Of a stretch of DNA of 64,000 nt, positions 18,019 to 27,302 are shown piece after piece. This DNA is from an uncultured Burkholderiales bacterium (GTDB taxonomy: Bacteria; Pseudomonadota; Gammaproteobacteria; Burkholderiales; Burkholderiaceae): contig CAMLJY010000007.1 of NCBI GenBank assembly GCA_946480465.1, forward strand, positions 62,001 to 126,000, in the 5' to 3' direction. The translations under genes and the position numbers were made by a program. Position 1 is the first letter of the stretch, and each line of letters starts with the position of its first letter. Below the pieces are notes generated by a model. The model saw nothing but the letters and a program-made list of their open reading frames with translations. It did not search any database and was not told where the DNA came from.

Positions 18019-19491
18019 TCATAACTTGACGCAGACGTTGCGCAGCTCGGTGTAGAACTCCAGCGAGTGCACGCCGCCTTCGCGGCCGATGCCGGAGCGG
18101 CCCTGGCCGCCGAAGGACGTGCGCAAATCGCGCAGGAACCACGAATTGACCCAGGCGATGCCGACGTTGATCTTCGCCGCCACGCGGTGCGCGCGTGCCA
18201 GGTCGCTGCTCCACACCGTGGTGGCCAGCCCATAGTGGGTGGCATTGGCCAGCGTGATGGCTTGCGCTTCGGTGTCGAAGGGCGCCAGGTGCACGCAGGG
18301 GCCGAAGATCTCTTCCTGGATCACCGCCGAGGATTCAGGCAGGCCGGTCCAGATCGTCGGCTGCACCCAGGCGCCTTCGGCATAGTGCGCGGGCAGCGGG
18401 GGAATGCCGCCGCCCGTCACCACCGTCGCGCCGTCCTTCCTTGCCTGCTCGAAATAGCCCAGCACCTTGCGGCGGTGCTCCTGGCTGATCAGCGGACCCA
18501 TCGTGGTGGTCTCGTCCATCGGGTCGCCGAAGCGGTAGCCTTCGGCCCGCGCCTTCAGCGCCGCGGTGAAGCGCTCGAAGACCGGCCGCTCGACGTACAC
18601 GCGCTCAGTGCCCAGGCACACCTGGCCGCAGTTGGCGAAGGCGGCGCGGGCAATGCCCTCCACCGCGGCGTCGAAATCCGCATCGGCGAACACGATGCCG
18701 GCGTTCTTGCCGCCCAGCTCGAAGGACACCGGCCGCACGCCGTCGGCCGCGGCCTTCATGATGGCCTCGCCGGTGCGGGTCTCGCCGGTGAAGGTGATGG
18801 CGTCGACGTCGGGATGCCGCGTGAGCCATTCACCGGCCGAATCGGGACCGAAGCCGTGCACCACGTTGTAGACGCCCGGCGGCACGCCCACGGTGTTCAT
18901 CACCTCGCCCAGCAGCGTGGCGGTGCTGGGTGATTCTTCCGATGGCTTCACCACCACCGTGTTGCCGCAGGCCAGCGCCGGGCCCACTTTCCAGGTCATC
19001 AGCAAGAGCGGCAGGTTCCAGGGACTGATGACGGCGACCACGCCCTTGGGCACGCGCAGCCCATAGTTCAGCGCGCCGCGGCCGTCGGGCGTGTCCGTCG
19101 CGAAGCATTCGGTGGGCACGTTCTTCACCACGTCGGCGAAGACCTTGAAGTTGGCCGCGCCGCGCGGGATGTCGATGTGCGCGGCAATGCTGCGCGGCTT
19201 GCCGGTGTCGGCGATCTCGGCCTGCAGGAAGTCGTCGAAGCGGCGCTGCACCTCGGCCGCCACGGCGTGCAGCATGGCCGACCGTGCCTCCAGCGCCATC
19301 GAGCCCCAGGGGCCGGACAGGGCGGCCTTCGCGGCGCGCACCGCGGCGTCCACGTCCGCCTTCGAGGCCTCGTGCACCTGGCTCACCAGCCGGTTGTTCA
19401 GCGGGCTCAGGTTCGGGAACGTGCGGCCCGAGGTGGCCGGCACGTGGCGGCCGTCGATGAAGAGCAGGGTCTGGGGCGCGTCGTTGGTCAT
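18019..19491 (-). CDS. dmpC: 2-hydroxymuconic semialdehyde dehydrogenase (aldehyde dehydrogenase family)
   Basis: A 490-residue ALDH, close to the 486 of DmpC/XylG. The start is the ATG at 19491 (TNDAPQTLLFIDG). Catalytic residues are visible: Asn159 in SPWNL, Glu258 in FELGGKN and Cys292 in NCGQVCLG. The NAD-binding region FTGETRTGEAI is near 234. It oxidises the yellow ring-fission semialdehyde to the dicarboxylate that the tautomerase and decarboxylase process. It is the first gene of the minus-strand operon and is divergent from the LysR gene at 19692. The substrate assignment rests on operon context; other ring-fission aldehydes are possible. Confidence 0.85.
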   Translation of the reverse strand: MTNDAPQTLLFIDGRHVPATSGRTFPNLSPLNNRLVSQVHEASKADVDAAVRAAKAALSGPWGSMALEARSAMLHAVAAEVQRRFDDFLQAEIADTGKPRSIAAHIDIPRGAANFKVFADVVKNVPTECFATDTPDGRGALNYGLRVPKGVVAVISPWNLPLLLMTWKVGPALACGNTVVVKPSEESPSTATLLGEVMNTVGVPPGVYNVVHGFGPDSAGEWLTRHPDVDAITFTGETRTGEAIMKAAADGVRPVSFELGGKNAGIVFADADFDAAVEGIARAAFANCGQVCLGTERVYVERPVFERFTAALKARAEGYRFGDPMDETTTMGPLISQEHRRKVLGYFEQARKDGATVVTGGGIPPLPAHYAEGAWVQPTIWTGLPESSAVIQEEIFGPCVHLAPFDTEAQAITLANATHYGLATTVWSSDLARAHRVAAKINVGIAWVNSWFLRDLRTSFGGQGRSGIGREGGVHSLEFYTELRNVCVKL

Positions 19492-19609
19492 GGGCGAGGC
19501 CGGCCTTGAATACTTAGGCTGCTGAAGTGTCGTGGCCCCGGGCATTCGGGGCTGGGGCAGTGTCGGGGTGGGCCGGCCCCCTGTCCATGCAATGAAGGCA
19601 ATGCCTACT

Positions 19610-19634
19610 ATTGGCCGAGCGAATTCCCATTCGC
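19610..19634. promoter_or_regulatory. Candidate LysR-type operator in the divergent dehydrogenase/LysR promoter region
   Basis: Two overlapping dyads lie here. ATTG-N7-GAAT (19610-19624) is one base off the ATTC-N7-GAAT element found exactly at 20657 and 30961. GCGAAT (19619-19624) and ATTCGC (19629-19634) form a perfect 6-bp inverted repeat with a 4-base spacer. The site is 58-82 bp before the LysR start. Function is inferred. Confidence 0.45.
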
Positions 19635-19691
19635 GCCGTGCGCTGGTTAGCGTACGCGGCCCGTGCAACGCAGACTGCCGAAGCCCCCACG

Positions 19692-20606
19692 ATGAAGCTG
19701 AATGCCCTGGACCTGAACCTGCTGCTGGTGTTCGACGCGGTGCTGCGCACCGGCAGCGTCACGCAGGCGGCCGAGGAAGTGGGGCTGTCGCAGCCTTCGA
19801 TGAGCAATTCATTGACCCGGTTGCGTGAATATTTCAACGACCAGCTCTTCGTGCGCACGCAGGGATCGATGCAGCCCACGCCATTTGCGCTGCGCCTGGC
19901 GCCGCCGGTGCAGGAAGCGCTGCAGCAATTGCGCACCGCGCTGGAGGACAAGCGCCACTTCGACCACCGCACGTCCGAGCGCAGCTTCCGCATCTGCATG
20001 ACGGAGGTGGCGCAGCGCGTGTTCCTGCCGCCGCTGCTGGCGCATTTCATGGTGGAGGCGCCCAGGCTGCGCGTGGCCACCGTGGAAATGACGCCCGACC
20101 AGGCGCAGAACGCCCTGGTGACCGGCGACATCGACCTGGCCGCCGGCTATTTCGCCGACTTCGGCCCCAACTTCTATGCCCAGCGCGTGTTCCAGGAGCG
20201 CTACGTGGTGATGGCGCGGCGCGGCCACCCGGCCACGGCCGACGGCCTGTCGCTGCAGAGCTTCCTGCAGGCCTCGCACATCGCCTACCTGCCCACGGCG
20301 GCCAGCCACCACACGCTGGAATCGACGCTGGACCGCGAGTTCGCGCAGCAGGGCATCAAGCGCCACGTGGCGGTGCAGGTGGCGCATTCGCTGGGCCTGT
20401 CCAGCATCGTCGCCAGCACCGACCTGATCGCCACCATCCCGTCCCGCCTGGGCCAGGCCTTCTCCGACCTGGTGGACGTGGAACTCTTCGAGTTGCCGCT
20501 CAACATCCCGCGCATCGACATCAAGCAGTACTGGCACGCGCGTTTCCACCAGGATCCGGCCATCCAATGGCTGCGCGCGCAGTTCCAGCAGCTGTTCCAG
20601 ATCTGA
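19692..20606 (+). CDS. LysR family transcriptional regulator of the meta-cleavage operons
   Basis: A 304-residue LysR protein. I use the ATG at 19692 (KLNALDLNLLLVFDAVLRTG) because an upstream methionine at 19611 would add 27 atypical residues. The helix-turn-helix covers residues about 8-66, with VTQAAEEVGLSQPSMSNSLTRL as the reader and recognition region. The effector domain has the LysR pattern FRICMTEVAQRVFLPPLL. It resembles NodD/LinR-type activators of aromatic pathways. It is divergent from the dehydrogenase operon and lies just upstream of the dioxygenase operon, so it could control both. ATTC/GAAT dyads lie on each side of it. Confidence 0.9.
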   Translation: MKLNALDLNLLLVFDAVLRTGSVTQAAEEVGLSQPSMSNSLTRLREYFNDQLFVRTQGSMQPTPFALRLAPPVQEALQQLRTALEDKRHFDHRTSERSFRICMTEVAQRVFLPPLLAHFMVEAPRLRVATVEMTPDQAQNALVTGDIDLAAGYFADFGPNFYAQRVFQERYVVMARRGHPATADGLSLQSFLQASHIAYLPTAASHHTLESTLDREFAQQGIKRHVAVQVAHSLGLSSIVASTDLIATIPSRLGQAFSDLVDVELFELPLNIPRIDIKQYWHARFHQDPAIQWLRAQFQQLFQI

Positions 20607-20656
20607 GATGCCGGCGTTTCAATGCCGCCGCAGATGATGGGAACGGGTGGCATTTC

Positions 20657-20671
20657 ATTCAGGCGATGAAT
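20657..20671. promoter_or_regulatory. LysR-type box ATTC-N7-GAAT upstream of dioxygenase operon
   Basis: A perfect dyad ATTC (20657-20660), spacer AGGCGAT, GAAT (20668-20671). It contains T-N11-A, the classic LysR recognition pattern, and lies 95 bp before the dioxygenase start. The same exact element occurs at 30961-30975. Binding by the adjacent LysR protein is inferred. Confidence 0.55.
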
Positions 20672-20682
20672 AAAGCGAATTG

Positions 20683-20696
20683 CCATGCCGGCATGG
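20683..20696. promoter_or_regulatory. 14-bp perfect palindrome in the dioxygenase leader
   Basis: CCATGCCGGCATGG is its own reverse complement and lies 12 bp after the LysR-type box and about 70 bp before the dioxygenase start. It could be a second operator or a leader hairpin. Nothing more can be said. Confidence 0.35.
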
Positions 20697-20765
20697 ATCA
20701 CGAGAGCCTCCGCCGATACGCTGTGGACCCATGGCACCCCGGTGTTTCGAATCCCAGGAGAGGCA

Positions 20766-21638
20766 GTGATCCATCTTCACGACATCCGCTACGTGCGCCT
20801 CGGCACCCGCGACCTGGGTGGCGCCACGCGCTACGCGGACCGCATCCTCGGCCTGCGTGAAGGCGGGCGGCGCGGCAATCCCAAGCACGGCGAGCAGGTG
20901 TACTTCCGCAGCGACGACCGCGACCACACGCTGGTCTATTTCGACGGCGACCCGGGCGACCATGCCGTCGGCTTCGAGGTGGCCGACGAGGCCGCGCTGG
21001 ACGCCGCGGCCGCCGAGGTGGAACGCTTCGGCCTGCCGGTTCAGGCCGGCACGCCGGCCGAATGCGACGAGCGCCGCGTGCGCGCCTTCGTGCGCTTCCG
21101 CGACCCCACCGGCAACGCCATCGAGCTGGTGGCGGGCCCGCACCACCATGGCCGGCGCTTCTTCCCGACGCGCGACAGCGGCAACACGGGCTTTTCGCAC
21201 GTGGGCCTGCGCACCACGGACGCGCCACGCGACGAGCGCTTCTGGACCCAGGTGCTGGGCGCCCAGGTCAGCGACCGCATCGGCAATGCGCCGCTGCTGC
21301 GCATCGACGAGGTGCACCACAAGATCGCGCTGTTCCCGTCGGCCCATGCCGGCGTGCAGCACATCAACCACCAGGTGCAGTCCATCGACGACATCATGCG
21401 TTCCTGGTACTTCCTGCAGCGCGAAGGCGTGAAGGTCGTCTTCGGCCCCGGCCGGCATCCCACCTCGGGCGCGATGTTCCTGTACTTCGAGGGACCGGAC
21501 GGCATGGTCTACGAGTACTCCAGCGGCGTGCGGTCCATCACTGATCCCGGCTACCAGCCGCGCCAGTTCCCCTTCGGCCCCGAGTCGTTCTGCATGTGGG
21601 GCGCGCGGCCGGACATTCCCGAGTTCTCGGACAAGTGA
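20766..21638 (+). CDS. Type I extradiol ring-cleavage dioxygenase (catechol 2,3-dioxygenase family)
   Basis: A 290-residue two-domain VOC-fold enzyme. The start is the GTG at 20766, preceded by AGGAGAGG. The Fe(II) ligands in the C-terminal domain are His145 (SHVGL), His199 (VQHINHQV) and Glu250 (VYEYS), the 2-His-1-carboxylate triad. His202 and Tyr251 lie nearby for catalysis. It should open a catechol ring next to a hydroxyl (meta cleavage) with O2. Length and motifs resemble the BphC/HpcB/cumate-type branch rather than XylE. It is the first gene of a ten-gene plus-strand operon. The actual catechol is unknown; a substituted one is likely, as an FAH hydrolase and a VOC gene follow. Confidence 0.85.
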   Translation: MIHLHDIRYVRLGTRDLGGATRYADRILGLREGGRRGNPKHGEQVYFRSDDRDHTLVYFDGDPGDHAVGFEVADEAALDAAAAEVERFGLPVQAGTPAECDERRVRAFVRFRDPTGNAIELVAGPHHHGRRFFPTRDSGNTGFSHVGLRTTDAPRDERFWTQVLGAQVSDRIGNAPLLRIDEVHHKIALFPSAHAGVQHINHQVQSIDDIMRSWYFLQREGVKVVFGPGRHPTSGAMFLYFEGPDGMVYEYSSGVRSITDPGYQPRQFPFGPESFCMWGARPDIPEFSDK

Positions 21639-21646
21639 GCTTGCCG

Positions 21647-22678
21647 ATGTCCCACACCATCACGCTGCACCCGTCGGGCCACCAATACGCCTGCCCGGAG
21701 CCGGCCACCGTGCTGAAGGCGGGCCTGGACGCCGGCCTCTTCATGCCCTACAGCTGCCGCTCGGGCGTGTGCCGCACCTGCCGCGGCCGCGTGGTCGAAG
21801 GGGCGGTCGACTTCGGCGACGTGCATCCCAAGTACCTGAGCGATGCCGACAAGGCCGCCGGCTACGCATTGCTGTGCTGCGCGCGGCCGCTGGGGAACGT
21901 GACCATCGAGGTCAAGGAGATCGACGCCGGATCGGCGATCCGGTCCAAGTTCATGCCCGCGCGGGTGCTGAAGCTGGAACGCGCCGCGCCGGACGTGATG
22001 GTGGCCACCATCGGCCTGCCGATGAACGAGCCGACGATCTTCCGTGCCGGCCAGTACATCGAGTTCGTGCTGCCGGACGGCACGAGGCGCAGCTATTCGA
22101 TGGCCAATGCGCCCAGCAACGACGGCGTGCGCCAGATCGAGCTGCACATGCGCCACGTGCCCGGCGGCCTGTTCAGCGACTATGTCTTCAACCGCATGCA
22201 GGTCCGCGACGTGCTGCGGCTGGAGATGCCGCTGGGGTCGTTCTTCCTGCGGGAAGACAGCGAACGTCCCATCGTGCTGCTGGCCTCCGGCACCGGTTTT
22301 GCGCCCATCCAGTCGCTGGTGGCGCACAGCCTGGCGCGCGGCATCACCCGGCCGATAACGCTTTACTGGGGCGGCCGCCGCCGCGAGGACCTGTACCGCG
22401 GCGAGCAGGTGCAGCACTGGGCGGCCGAGCACGCGCATATCCGCTACGTGCCGGTGCTGAGCGAGCCGACGCCGGAATGCGACTGGACCGGCCGCACCGG
22501 CTTCGTGCACCACGCGGTGATGCAGGACTTCCCGGACATGAGCGGCCTGGCCGTCTACGCCTGCGGCGCGCCCATCGTCGTCGAGAGCGCGCGCCGCGAC
22601 TTCATCCACGAATGCCGCCTGCCGGAAGCCGAGTTCTACGCCGACTCCTTCCTCACCGCGGCGGACAAGAACGCCTGA
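21647..22678 (+). CDS. Oxygenase reductase: N-terminal 2Fe-2S ferredoxin, FAD and NAD(P)H domains
   Basis: A 343-residue electron-transfer protein starting at the ATG at 21647, 8 bp after the dioxygenase stop. Residues 1-95 form a plant-type ferredoxin with C-x4-C-x2-C (CRSGVCRTC near residues 38-46) and the fourth cysteine in LCC near 76. The FAD motif RSYSMAN is near residue 149. The NAD motif ASGTGFAPIQSL is near 215, and VYACGAP near 303. This layout is that of phenol hydroxylase or XylA/BenC-type reductases, which feed electrons to an oxygenase. No Rieske or diiron oxygenase subunit is encoded nearby. Reactivation of the ferric dioxygenase, or support of a hydroxylase elsewhere, is inferred. 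Confidence 0.85.
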   Translation: MSHTITLHPSGHQYACPEPATVLKAGLDAGLFMPYSCRSGVCRTCRGRVVEGAVDFGDVHPKYLSDADKAAGYALLCCARPLGNVTIEVKEIDAGSAIRSKFMPARVLKLERAAPDVMVATIGLPMNEPTIFRAGQYIEFVLPDGTRRSYSMANAPSNDGVRQIELHMRHVPGGLFSDYVFNRMQVRDVLRLEMPLGSFFLREDSERPIVLLASGTGFAPIQSLVAHSLARGITRPITLYWGGRRREDLYRGEQVQHWAAEHAHIRYVPVLSEPTPECDWTGRTGFVHHAVMQDFPDMSGLAVYACGAPIVVESARRDFIHECRLPEAEFYADSFLTAADKNA

Positions 22679-22697
22679 CTCACGAGACACCACAACC

Positions 22698-23237
22698 ATG
22701 CTGACCCTGCCCGACAACTGCCGCGTGGATTTGCCGCGCCATGGCTCCGTCGTCAAGCCCTTCTGCCTGAGCCACGGCACGCTGGAGTGCTATGACCTGG
22801 TGGAAACGCGCCGCTTCTACGAGGAATTCCTTGGCCTGGAATGCGTGCGCCACGGCAAGCCGGCGATGGCCATTCGCCTGGCGATGCGCTTCCACATCAT
22901 CTGCGTGGAAGTGGGAGACCAGTTGAAGCCCGTGCACCTGCTGAACCACTGGGGCGTGGACGTGCAGACCCGCGAAGAGGTGGACGAGGCCTACGCCCAA
23001 GCCCTTGCCCATCAGGAGAAGTACAAGATCCGCCAGGTGATGGCGCCGAAGGACATGCACGGCGTGTATTCCTTCTACCTGGTCGACCTGGACCACAACT
23101 GGTGGGAGATCCAGTACTACGAGAACGGCTTCCAGCACGACGACCTGTTCGACTTCGGCGACCGCTTCGGCATGGACGACGCGCGCACTTTCGAGGCGCT
23201 GGAAGACGTACAGCCGCGCGTGGAGCTGGCGCGATGA
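22698..23237 (+). CDS. VOC-fold (glyoxalase/dioxygenase superfamily) protein
   Basis: A 179-residue single-unit VOC protein. Metal-ligand-like positions are His26 in LSHGTLE, His at RFHIICVE and Glu in NWWEIQYYE near residue 138. Paired beta-alpha-beta-beta-beta halves are visible (LVETRRFYEEFLGLECVRHG, then DMHGVYSFYLVDLDHNWW). The family includes glyoxalases, epimerases and extradiol dioxygenases, so activity cannot be fixed. It lies between the reductase and FAH genes and overlaps the latter by 4 bp. It is probably an isomerase or ring-cleavage accessory in this pathway (inference). Confidence 0.75.
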   Translation: MLTLPDNCRVDLPRHGSVVKPFCLSHGTLECYDLVETRRFYEEFLGLECVRHGKPAMAIRLAMRFHIICVEVGDQLKPVHLLNHWGVDVQTREEVDEAYAQALAHQEKYKIRQVMAPKDMHGVYSFYLVDLDHNWWEIQYYENGFQHDDLFDFGDRFGMDDARTFEALEDVQPRVELAR

Positions 23238-24130
23238 TCCAGCTGATCACGCTGAAGACCGCCGAAGGCGCGCAGACCGGCCTGCTGGCCGACGGCCGGG
23301 CCTACCCTTCCGCGCGTTATGCGGACACGCTGGACGTGCTGCAGGACTGGCCCCACGCCGCGGCCCGCCTGCCCGACATCGCGGCCAAGCTGGCGCAGCG
23401 CGAGCCGGTGAAGGACCCCGAGCTGCTGGCGCCGCTGCCGCGCCCGCGCAACATCTACTTTGCCGGCGCCAACTACAAGGACCATGTGGCCGAGATGATG
23501 GCCCGCCTGGGCCTGCCGCTGGACGCCGACCCGAAGGCGAGCGGGCAGAAGCCCTGGTTCTCGCTGAAGGCCACCGGCCCCACGGTCGTTGGGCCCAACG
23601 CCCAAGTGGCGCTGCCCGGCGGCACGCAGATGCTGGACTGGGAACTGGAGCTGGCGGTGGTGATCGGCCAGACCGCGAAGAACGTGCCGGCCGCGAAAGC
23701 GCTGGACATCGTGGCCGGCTACACGGTGGCCAACGACCTTTCGGCGCGCAACCGGATCGGCCGCGAAGGCGTGCCTGCCGACTCGCCCTTCAAGTGGGAC
23801 TGGATCGGCCAGAAGTCCTTCGACGGCGCCTGCCCGATGGGCCCGGCCATCACACCGTCGGCCGGCATCGGCGACCCGATGAACCTGGACATGAAGCTCT
23901 GGGTGAACGGCGAGCTGATGCAGTCGTCGAACACCAAGCAGATGATCTTCTCGGTGCAGGAGCAGATCGAGCACCTGTCCCACTGCGTGACCCTGCAGCC
24001 CGGCGACCTCATCCTCACCGGCACGCCCGCCGGCGTGGGCATGGCCCGCAACACCTTCCTGCGGCCCGGCGACGTGGTGCGGCAGTGGATCCAGAACATC
24101 GGTGAATTCAGCTTCACCATCACCGCCTGA
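23234..24130 (+). CDS. Fumarylacetoacetate hydrolase (FAH) family protein, ring-fission product hydrolase/isomerase candidate
   Basis: A 298-residue FAH-fold protein starting at an ATG that overlaps the VOC stop by 4 bp. Motifs: [17 protein letters not shown] near residue 75, [13 protein letters not shown], the metal-binding E-x-E in [12 protein letters not shown] near 137, [14 protein letters not shown] near 163 and [10 protein letters not shown] near 268. The family cleaves acylpyruvates or decarboxylates and isomerises ring-fission products. In this operon it follows the extradiol dioxygenase, so it may act on a substituted ring-fission product that cannot enter the dehydrogenase branch. 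Diverged from the FAH gene at 6320-7288. Confidence 0.88.
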   Translation: MIQLITLKTAEGAQTGLLADGRAYPSARYADTLDVLQDWPHAAARLPDIAAKLAQREPVKDPELLAPLPRPRNIYFAGANYKDHVAEMMARLGLPLDADPKASGQKPWFSLKATGPTVVGPNAQVALPGGTQMLDWELELAVVIGQTAKNVPAAKALDIVAGYTVANDLSARNRIGREGVPADSPFKWDWIGQKSFDGACPMGPAITPSAGIGDPMNLDMKLWVNGELMQSSNTKQMIFSVQEQIEHLSHCVTLQPGDLILTGTPAGVGMARNTFLRPGDVVRQWIQNIGEFSFTITA

Positions 24131-24135
24131 TCGTC

Positions 24136-25089
24136 ATGACATCCAAGATCCACGCCGCGATCATCGGTTCCGGCAACATCGGCACCGACCTGATGATCAA
24201 GCTGCTGCGCCACGGCCAGGCGCTGCAGCTGAGCACGATGGTCGGCATCGACCCCGCGTCCGACGGTCTCGCCCGCGCCAAGCGCCTCGGCGTCGCCACC
24301 ACGCACGAAGGCGCCGAAGGCCTGCTGAAGATGCCGGAATTCGACTGCATCGACGTCGTCTTCGACGCCACCAGCGCCGGCGCGCACGTCAAGCACGACG
24401 CGCTGCTGCGCGCCGCCAAACCGCAGCTGCGCATGGTGGACCTGACGCCCGCGGCGATCGGCCCCTATTGCATCCCCGTGGTCAATGGCGACCAGCACCT
24501 CTCGGCGCCCAACCTGAACATGGTGACCTGCGGCGGCCAGGCGACGATTCCCATCGTGGCCGCGGTGTCGCAGGTGGCGCCGGTGCGCTACGCGGAAATC
24601 GTCGCCAGCATCGCCAGCAAGAGCGCCGGTCCCGGCACCCGCGCCAACATCGACGAGTTCACCGAGACCACCTCGCGCGCGATCGAGGTGCTGGGCGGCG
24701 CCGCCAAGGGCAAGGCCATCATCATCCTGAACCCGGCCGAGCCGCCGTTGATGATGCGCGATACGGTCTATTGCCTGTGTGACGCGGCCGCGAAGGAGGC
24801 GGACGTCGCGGCGTCCATTGAGGCGATGGTGGCCCGCGTGCACGAGTACGTGCCCGGCTACCGGCTGAAGCAGGCGGTGCAGTTCGACTGCATTCCAGCC
24901 GATGCGCCGCTGCACATCCCCGGCATCGGCAGTGCCAGTGGCTTGAAGGTGTCCGTCTTCCTGGAGGTGGAGGGCGCCGCGCACTACCTGCCCAGCTACG
25001 CCGGCAACCTGGACATCATGACCTCGGCCGCCCTGGCAATGGGCGAGCGGCTCGCCGGCGCGCTGCGCCGCACTGCAACTGTCGCGTGA
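24136..25089 (+). CDS. dmpF: Acetaldehyde dehydrogenase (acetylating)
   Basis: A 317-residue enzyme. The Rossmann motif [18 protein letters not shown] is at residues 8-25. The catalytic cysteine is Cys132 in [12 protein letters not shown], matching Dmp[20 protein letters not shown] is near residue 172. It converts acetaldehyde, NAD+ and CoA to acetyl-CoA, receiving acetaldehyde by channelling from the aldolase encoded by the next gene, which overlaps by 4 bp. The pair is a hallmark of meta-cleavage pathways. Confidence 0.95.
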   Translation: MTSKIHAAIIGSGNIGTDLMIKLLRHGQALQLSTMVGIDPASDGLARAKRLGVATTHEGAEGLLKMPEFDCIDVVFDATSAGAHVKHDALLRAAKPQLRMVDLTPAAIGPYCIPVVNGDQHLSAPNLNMVTCGGQATIPIVAAVSQVAPVRYAEIVASIASKSAGPGTRANIDEFTETTSRAIEVLGGAAKGKAIIILNPAEPPLMMRDTVYCLCDAAAKEADVAASIEAMVARVHEYVPGYRLKQAVQFDCIPADAPLHIPGIGSASGLKVSVFLEVEGAAHYLPSYAGNLDIMTSAALAMGERLAGALRRTATVA

Positions 25090-26141
25090 CCACCATGACG
25101 AAAAAGCTCTACATCTCCGACGTGACGCTGCGCGACGGCAGCCACGCCATCCGCCACCAGTACTCGGTGGCACAGGTGCGCCAGATCGCGCGCGCACTGG
25201 ACGACGCCAAGGTCGATTCGATCGAGGTCGCCCACGGCGACGGCCTGCAGGGCAGCAGCTTCAATTACGGCTTTGGCGCCCACACCGACCTGCAGTGGAT
25301 CGAGGCCGTGGCCGCCGAAGTGAAGCACGCCAAGATCGCGACGTTGCTGCTGCCGGGCATTGGCACCGTGCACGACCTGAAGGCCGCGTACGACGCCGGC
25401 GCGCGCATCGTGCGCGTGGCCACCCACTGCACCGAGGCCGACATCTCCCGGCAGCACATCGAATACGCGCGCCACCTGGGCATGGAAGCGGTGGGCTTCC
25501 TGATGATGAGCCACATGCAGACGCCGCGGGGCCTGGCCAGCCAAGCCAAGCTGATGGAAAGCTATGGTGCCACCTGCTGCTACGTGGTGGATTCCGGCGG
25601 CGCACTGAACATGAACGACGTGCGCGACCGCTTCCGCGCCTTCAAGGACACGCTGAAGCCCGAGACGCAGACGGGCATCCACGCCCACCACAACCTGAGC
25701 CTGGGCGTGGCCAACAGCATCGTGGCGGTGGAAGAGGGCTGTGACCGCATCGACGCCAGCCTGTCGGGCATGGGCGCGGGCGCCGGCAATGCGCCGCTGG
25801 AGGTCTTCATTGCCGCGGCCGATCGCATGAAGTGGAACCATGGCTGCGATGTCTACCGCCTGATGGACGCGGCCGACGACATCGTGCGGCCGTTGCAGGA
25901 CCGCCCGGTGCGGGTGGACCGCGAGACGCTGGCGCTGGGTTACGCCGGCGTGTACTCCAGCTTCCTGCGCCATGCCGAGGCGGCGGCGCGCAAGTACAAC
26001 CTGAAGACGGTGGACATCCTGGTCGAGCTGGGCCGCCGCCGCATGGTGGGCGGGCAGGAGGACATGATCGTCGACGTGGCGCTGGACCTGCTGGCCGACA
26101 GGCGCCATCCGATCGCGGCTCAGGCGACGGAGGCGGCGTGA
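25086..26141 (+). CDS. dmpG: 4-hydroxy-2-oxovalerate aldolase
   Basis: A 351-residue TIM-barrel enzyme. The GTG at 25086 gives a 4-bp overlap with dmpF; the ATG at 25095 would remove three residues and is equally possible. The metal-binding aspartate is in [10 protein letters not shown] (Asp17) and the two histidines are in [12 protein letters not shown] near residue 200. The C-terminal half carries the DmpF communication domain ([15 protein letters not shown]). It splits 4-hydroxy-2-oxovalerate into pyruvate and acetaldehyde. Confidence 0.95.
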   Translation: MTTMTKKLYISDVTLRDGSHAIRHQYSVAQVRQIARALDDAKVDSIEVAHGDGLQGSSFNYGFGAHTDLQWIEAVAAEVKHAKIATLLLPGIGTVHDLKAAYDAGARIVRVATHCTEADISRQHIEYARHLGMEAVGFLMMSHMQTPRGLASQAKLMESYGATCCYVVDSGGALNMNDVRDRFRAFKDTLKPETQTGIHAHHNLSLGVANSIVAVEEGCDRIDASLSGMGAGAGNAPLEVFIAAADRMKWNHGCDVYRLMDAADDIVRPLQDRPVRVDRETLALGYAGVYSSFLRHAEAAARKYNLKTVDILVELGRRRMVGGQEDMIVDVALDLLADRRHPIAAQATEAA

Positions 26142-26869
26142 CGCCCATCGTGCCGTCCGCGGATGCCGAGCGCCAGGTGCGCCTGGCGGCGCGCGCGCTG
26201 TCGCGTGGCGGCCTGGTGGGCCCCTTCGGCCACTGCAGCCTGCGCCTGGACGACGGGCACTTCCTGGTCTGCGCGGCGCGTCCCATGGGACTGATCCGCG
26301 CCGGCGAGCCTGGCACGGTCGTCGGCACGGAAGGCCCGCTGCCTGATGGCGTGCTGGGCGAGGTGCGCATGCACCAGCAGATCTACCGTGCGCGCAATGA
26401 CGTGCAGGCCATTTGCCGCTTCCTGTCGCCGCAGGTGATGGCGCTGGCGGCGATGGGCTGCAGCCCGCGTGCGCGGCACGGCTTCGGCGCGTACTTCTAC
26501 CCGTCGGTGCCGATGTGGAAGGACCCCGCCCTGGTGCGCAACGACGAGGCCGCGATGGGCGTGGCCCAGGTGCTGGGCCAGGCGCCGGCGGTGGTCGTCG
26601 GCGTCAATGGCGCGGTGACGGCGGCGGATTCGATCGAGAAGGCGGTGGCCCTGGCCTGGTTCCTGGAAGACGCGGCGCGGGTGGAGTTGGTGGTGCGGTC
26701 CGCCGGCGGGGCCTCGCACGCCAGCTTCGACAGCCGCGCCACCGCCGCCGAACGCGCCACCTGGCAGGGCCGCATCGCCGAACGCATGTGGGAGCACCTG
26801 TGCGCCGGCGATCCCGAATGGGCGCCCGCGGCGGTGGCACGCGCGCCTGCAGCGGCCCATCACCACTGA
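26138..26869 (+). CDS. Class II aldolase/adducin-fold protein lacking the zinc ligands
   Basis: A 243-residue protein with a GTG start that overlaps dmpG by 4 bp and a strong GGAGG site. The fold is class II aldolase/adducin: [20 protein letters not shown] at residues 18-37, [19 protein letters not shown] near 74-92 and [21 protein letters not shown] near 164. The general-acid position Glu75 is kept. However, the zinc histidines are replaced: the usual H-x-H is Cys93-Arg-Phe95, and the later NHG is VNG with Asn157. Some members of this fold are decarboxylases of hydroxylated aromatic acids (for example 3,4-dihydroxyphthalate decarboxylase). A metal-independent or altered activity is likely; its substrate is unknown. 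Confidence 0.78.
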   Translation: MTPIVPSADAERQVRLAARALSRGGLVGPFGHCSLRLDDGHFLVCAARPMGLIRAGEPGTVVGTEGPLPDGVLGEVRMHQQIYRARNDVQAICRFLSPQVMALAAMGCSPRARHGFGAYFYPSVPMWKDPALVRNDEAAMGVAQVLGQAPAVVVGVNGAVTAADSIEKAVALAWFLEDAARVELVVRSAGGASHASFDSRATAAERATWQGRIAERMWEHLCAGDPEWAPAAVARAPAAAHHH

Positions 26870-26885
26870 TTGAAGGAGACGAAGC

Positions 26886-27239
26886 ATGACCCATTGGATC
26901 GACGAGTTCCACGCCGACGTCGAGGCACTGCGCCTGGACGCGGTGCTCGACCGCATGACCGCCGACGTGGAAGTGGCGGTCGGCAACAACCCGGTGATGA
27001 AGGGCCACGACGCGGTGCGGCAGGGCCTGGGCGGCCTGTTCTCCGCCATCGACGGCATCCGCCACACCACGCTGAACACCGCGGAAACCGGGCCGCTCAC
27101 CTTCCGTGAAATGAAGGTCGACTACCTGCGCAAGGACGGCCGCACGGTGAGCGTGCCGGTCGTCAGCGTGTTCGAGCGGCGCGGCGCGCAGGTCAGCGCG
27201 CTGCGCATCCACCTCGATATCGCGCCCCTGTTTGCGTAG
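26886..27239 (+). CDS. SnoaL-like / NTF2-fold protein
   Basis: A 117-residue protein preceded by AAGGAGAC. WIDEFHADVEALRLDAVLDRMTADVEVAVGN and the following MKGHDAVRQGLGGLF show the cone-shaped NTF2/SnoaL fold (helical start, then FFSAIDG and a C-terminal sheet). Such proteins include isomerases, dehydratases and small oxygenase subunits. It lies between the class II aldolase-fold gene and the flavin monooxygenase gene on the same strand, so a supporting role in the same pathway is inferred. No catalytic residue can be assigned with confidence. Confidence 0.7.
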   Translation: MTHWIDEFHADVEALRLDAVLDRMTADVEVAVGNNPVMKGHDAVRQGLGGLFSAIDGIRHTTLNTAETGPLTFREMKVDYLRKDGRTVSVPVVSVFERRGAQVSALRIHLDIAPLFA

Positions 27240-27302
27240 CGTTTGAAAGACGCGTCCAGACGACACCAAGACGCCCCACGGCGCCCCAACCGGAGACTTT
27301 CC

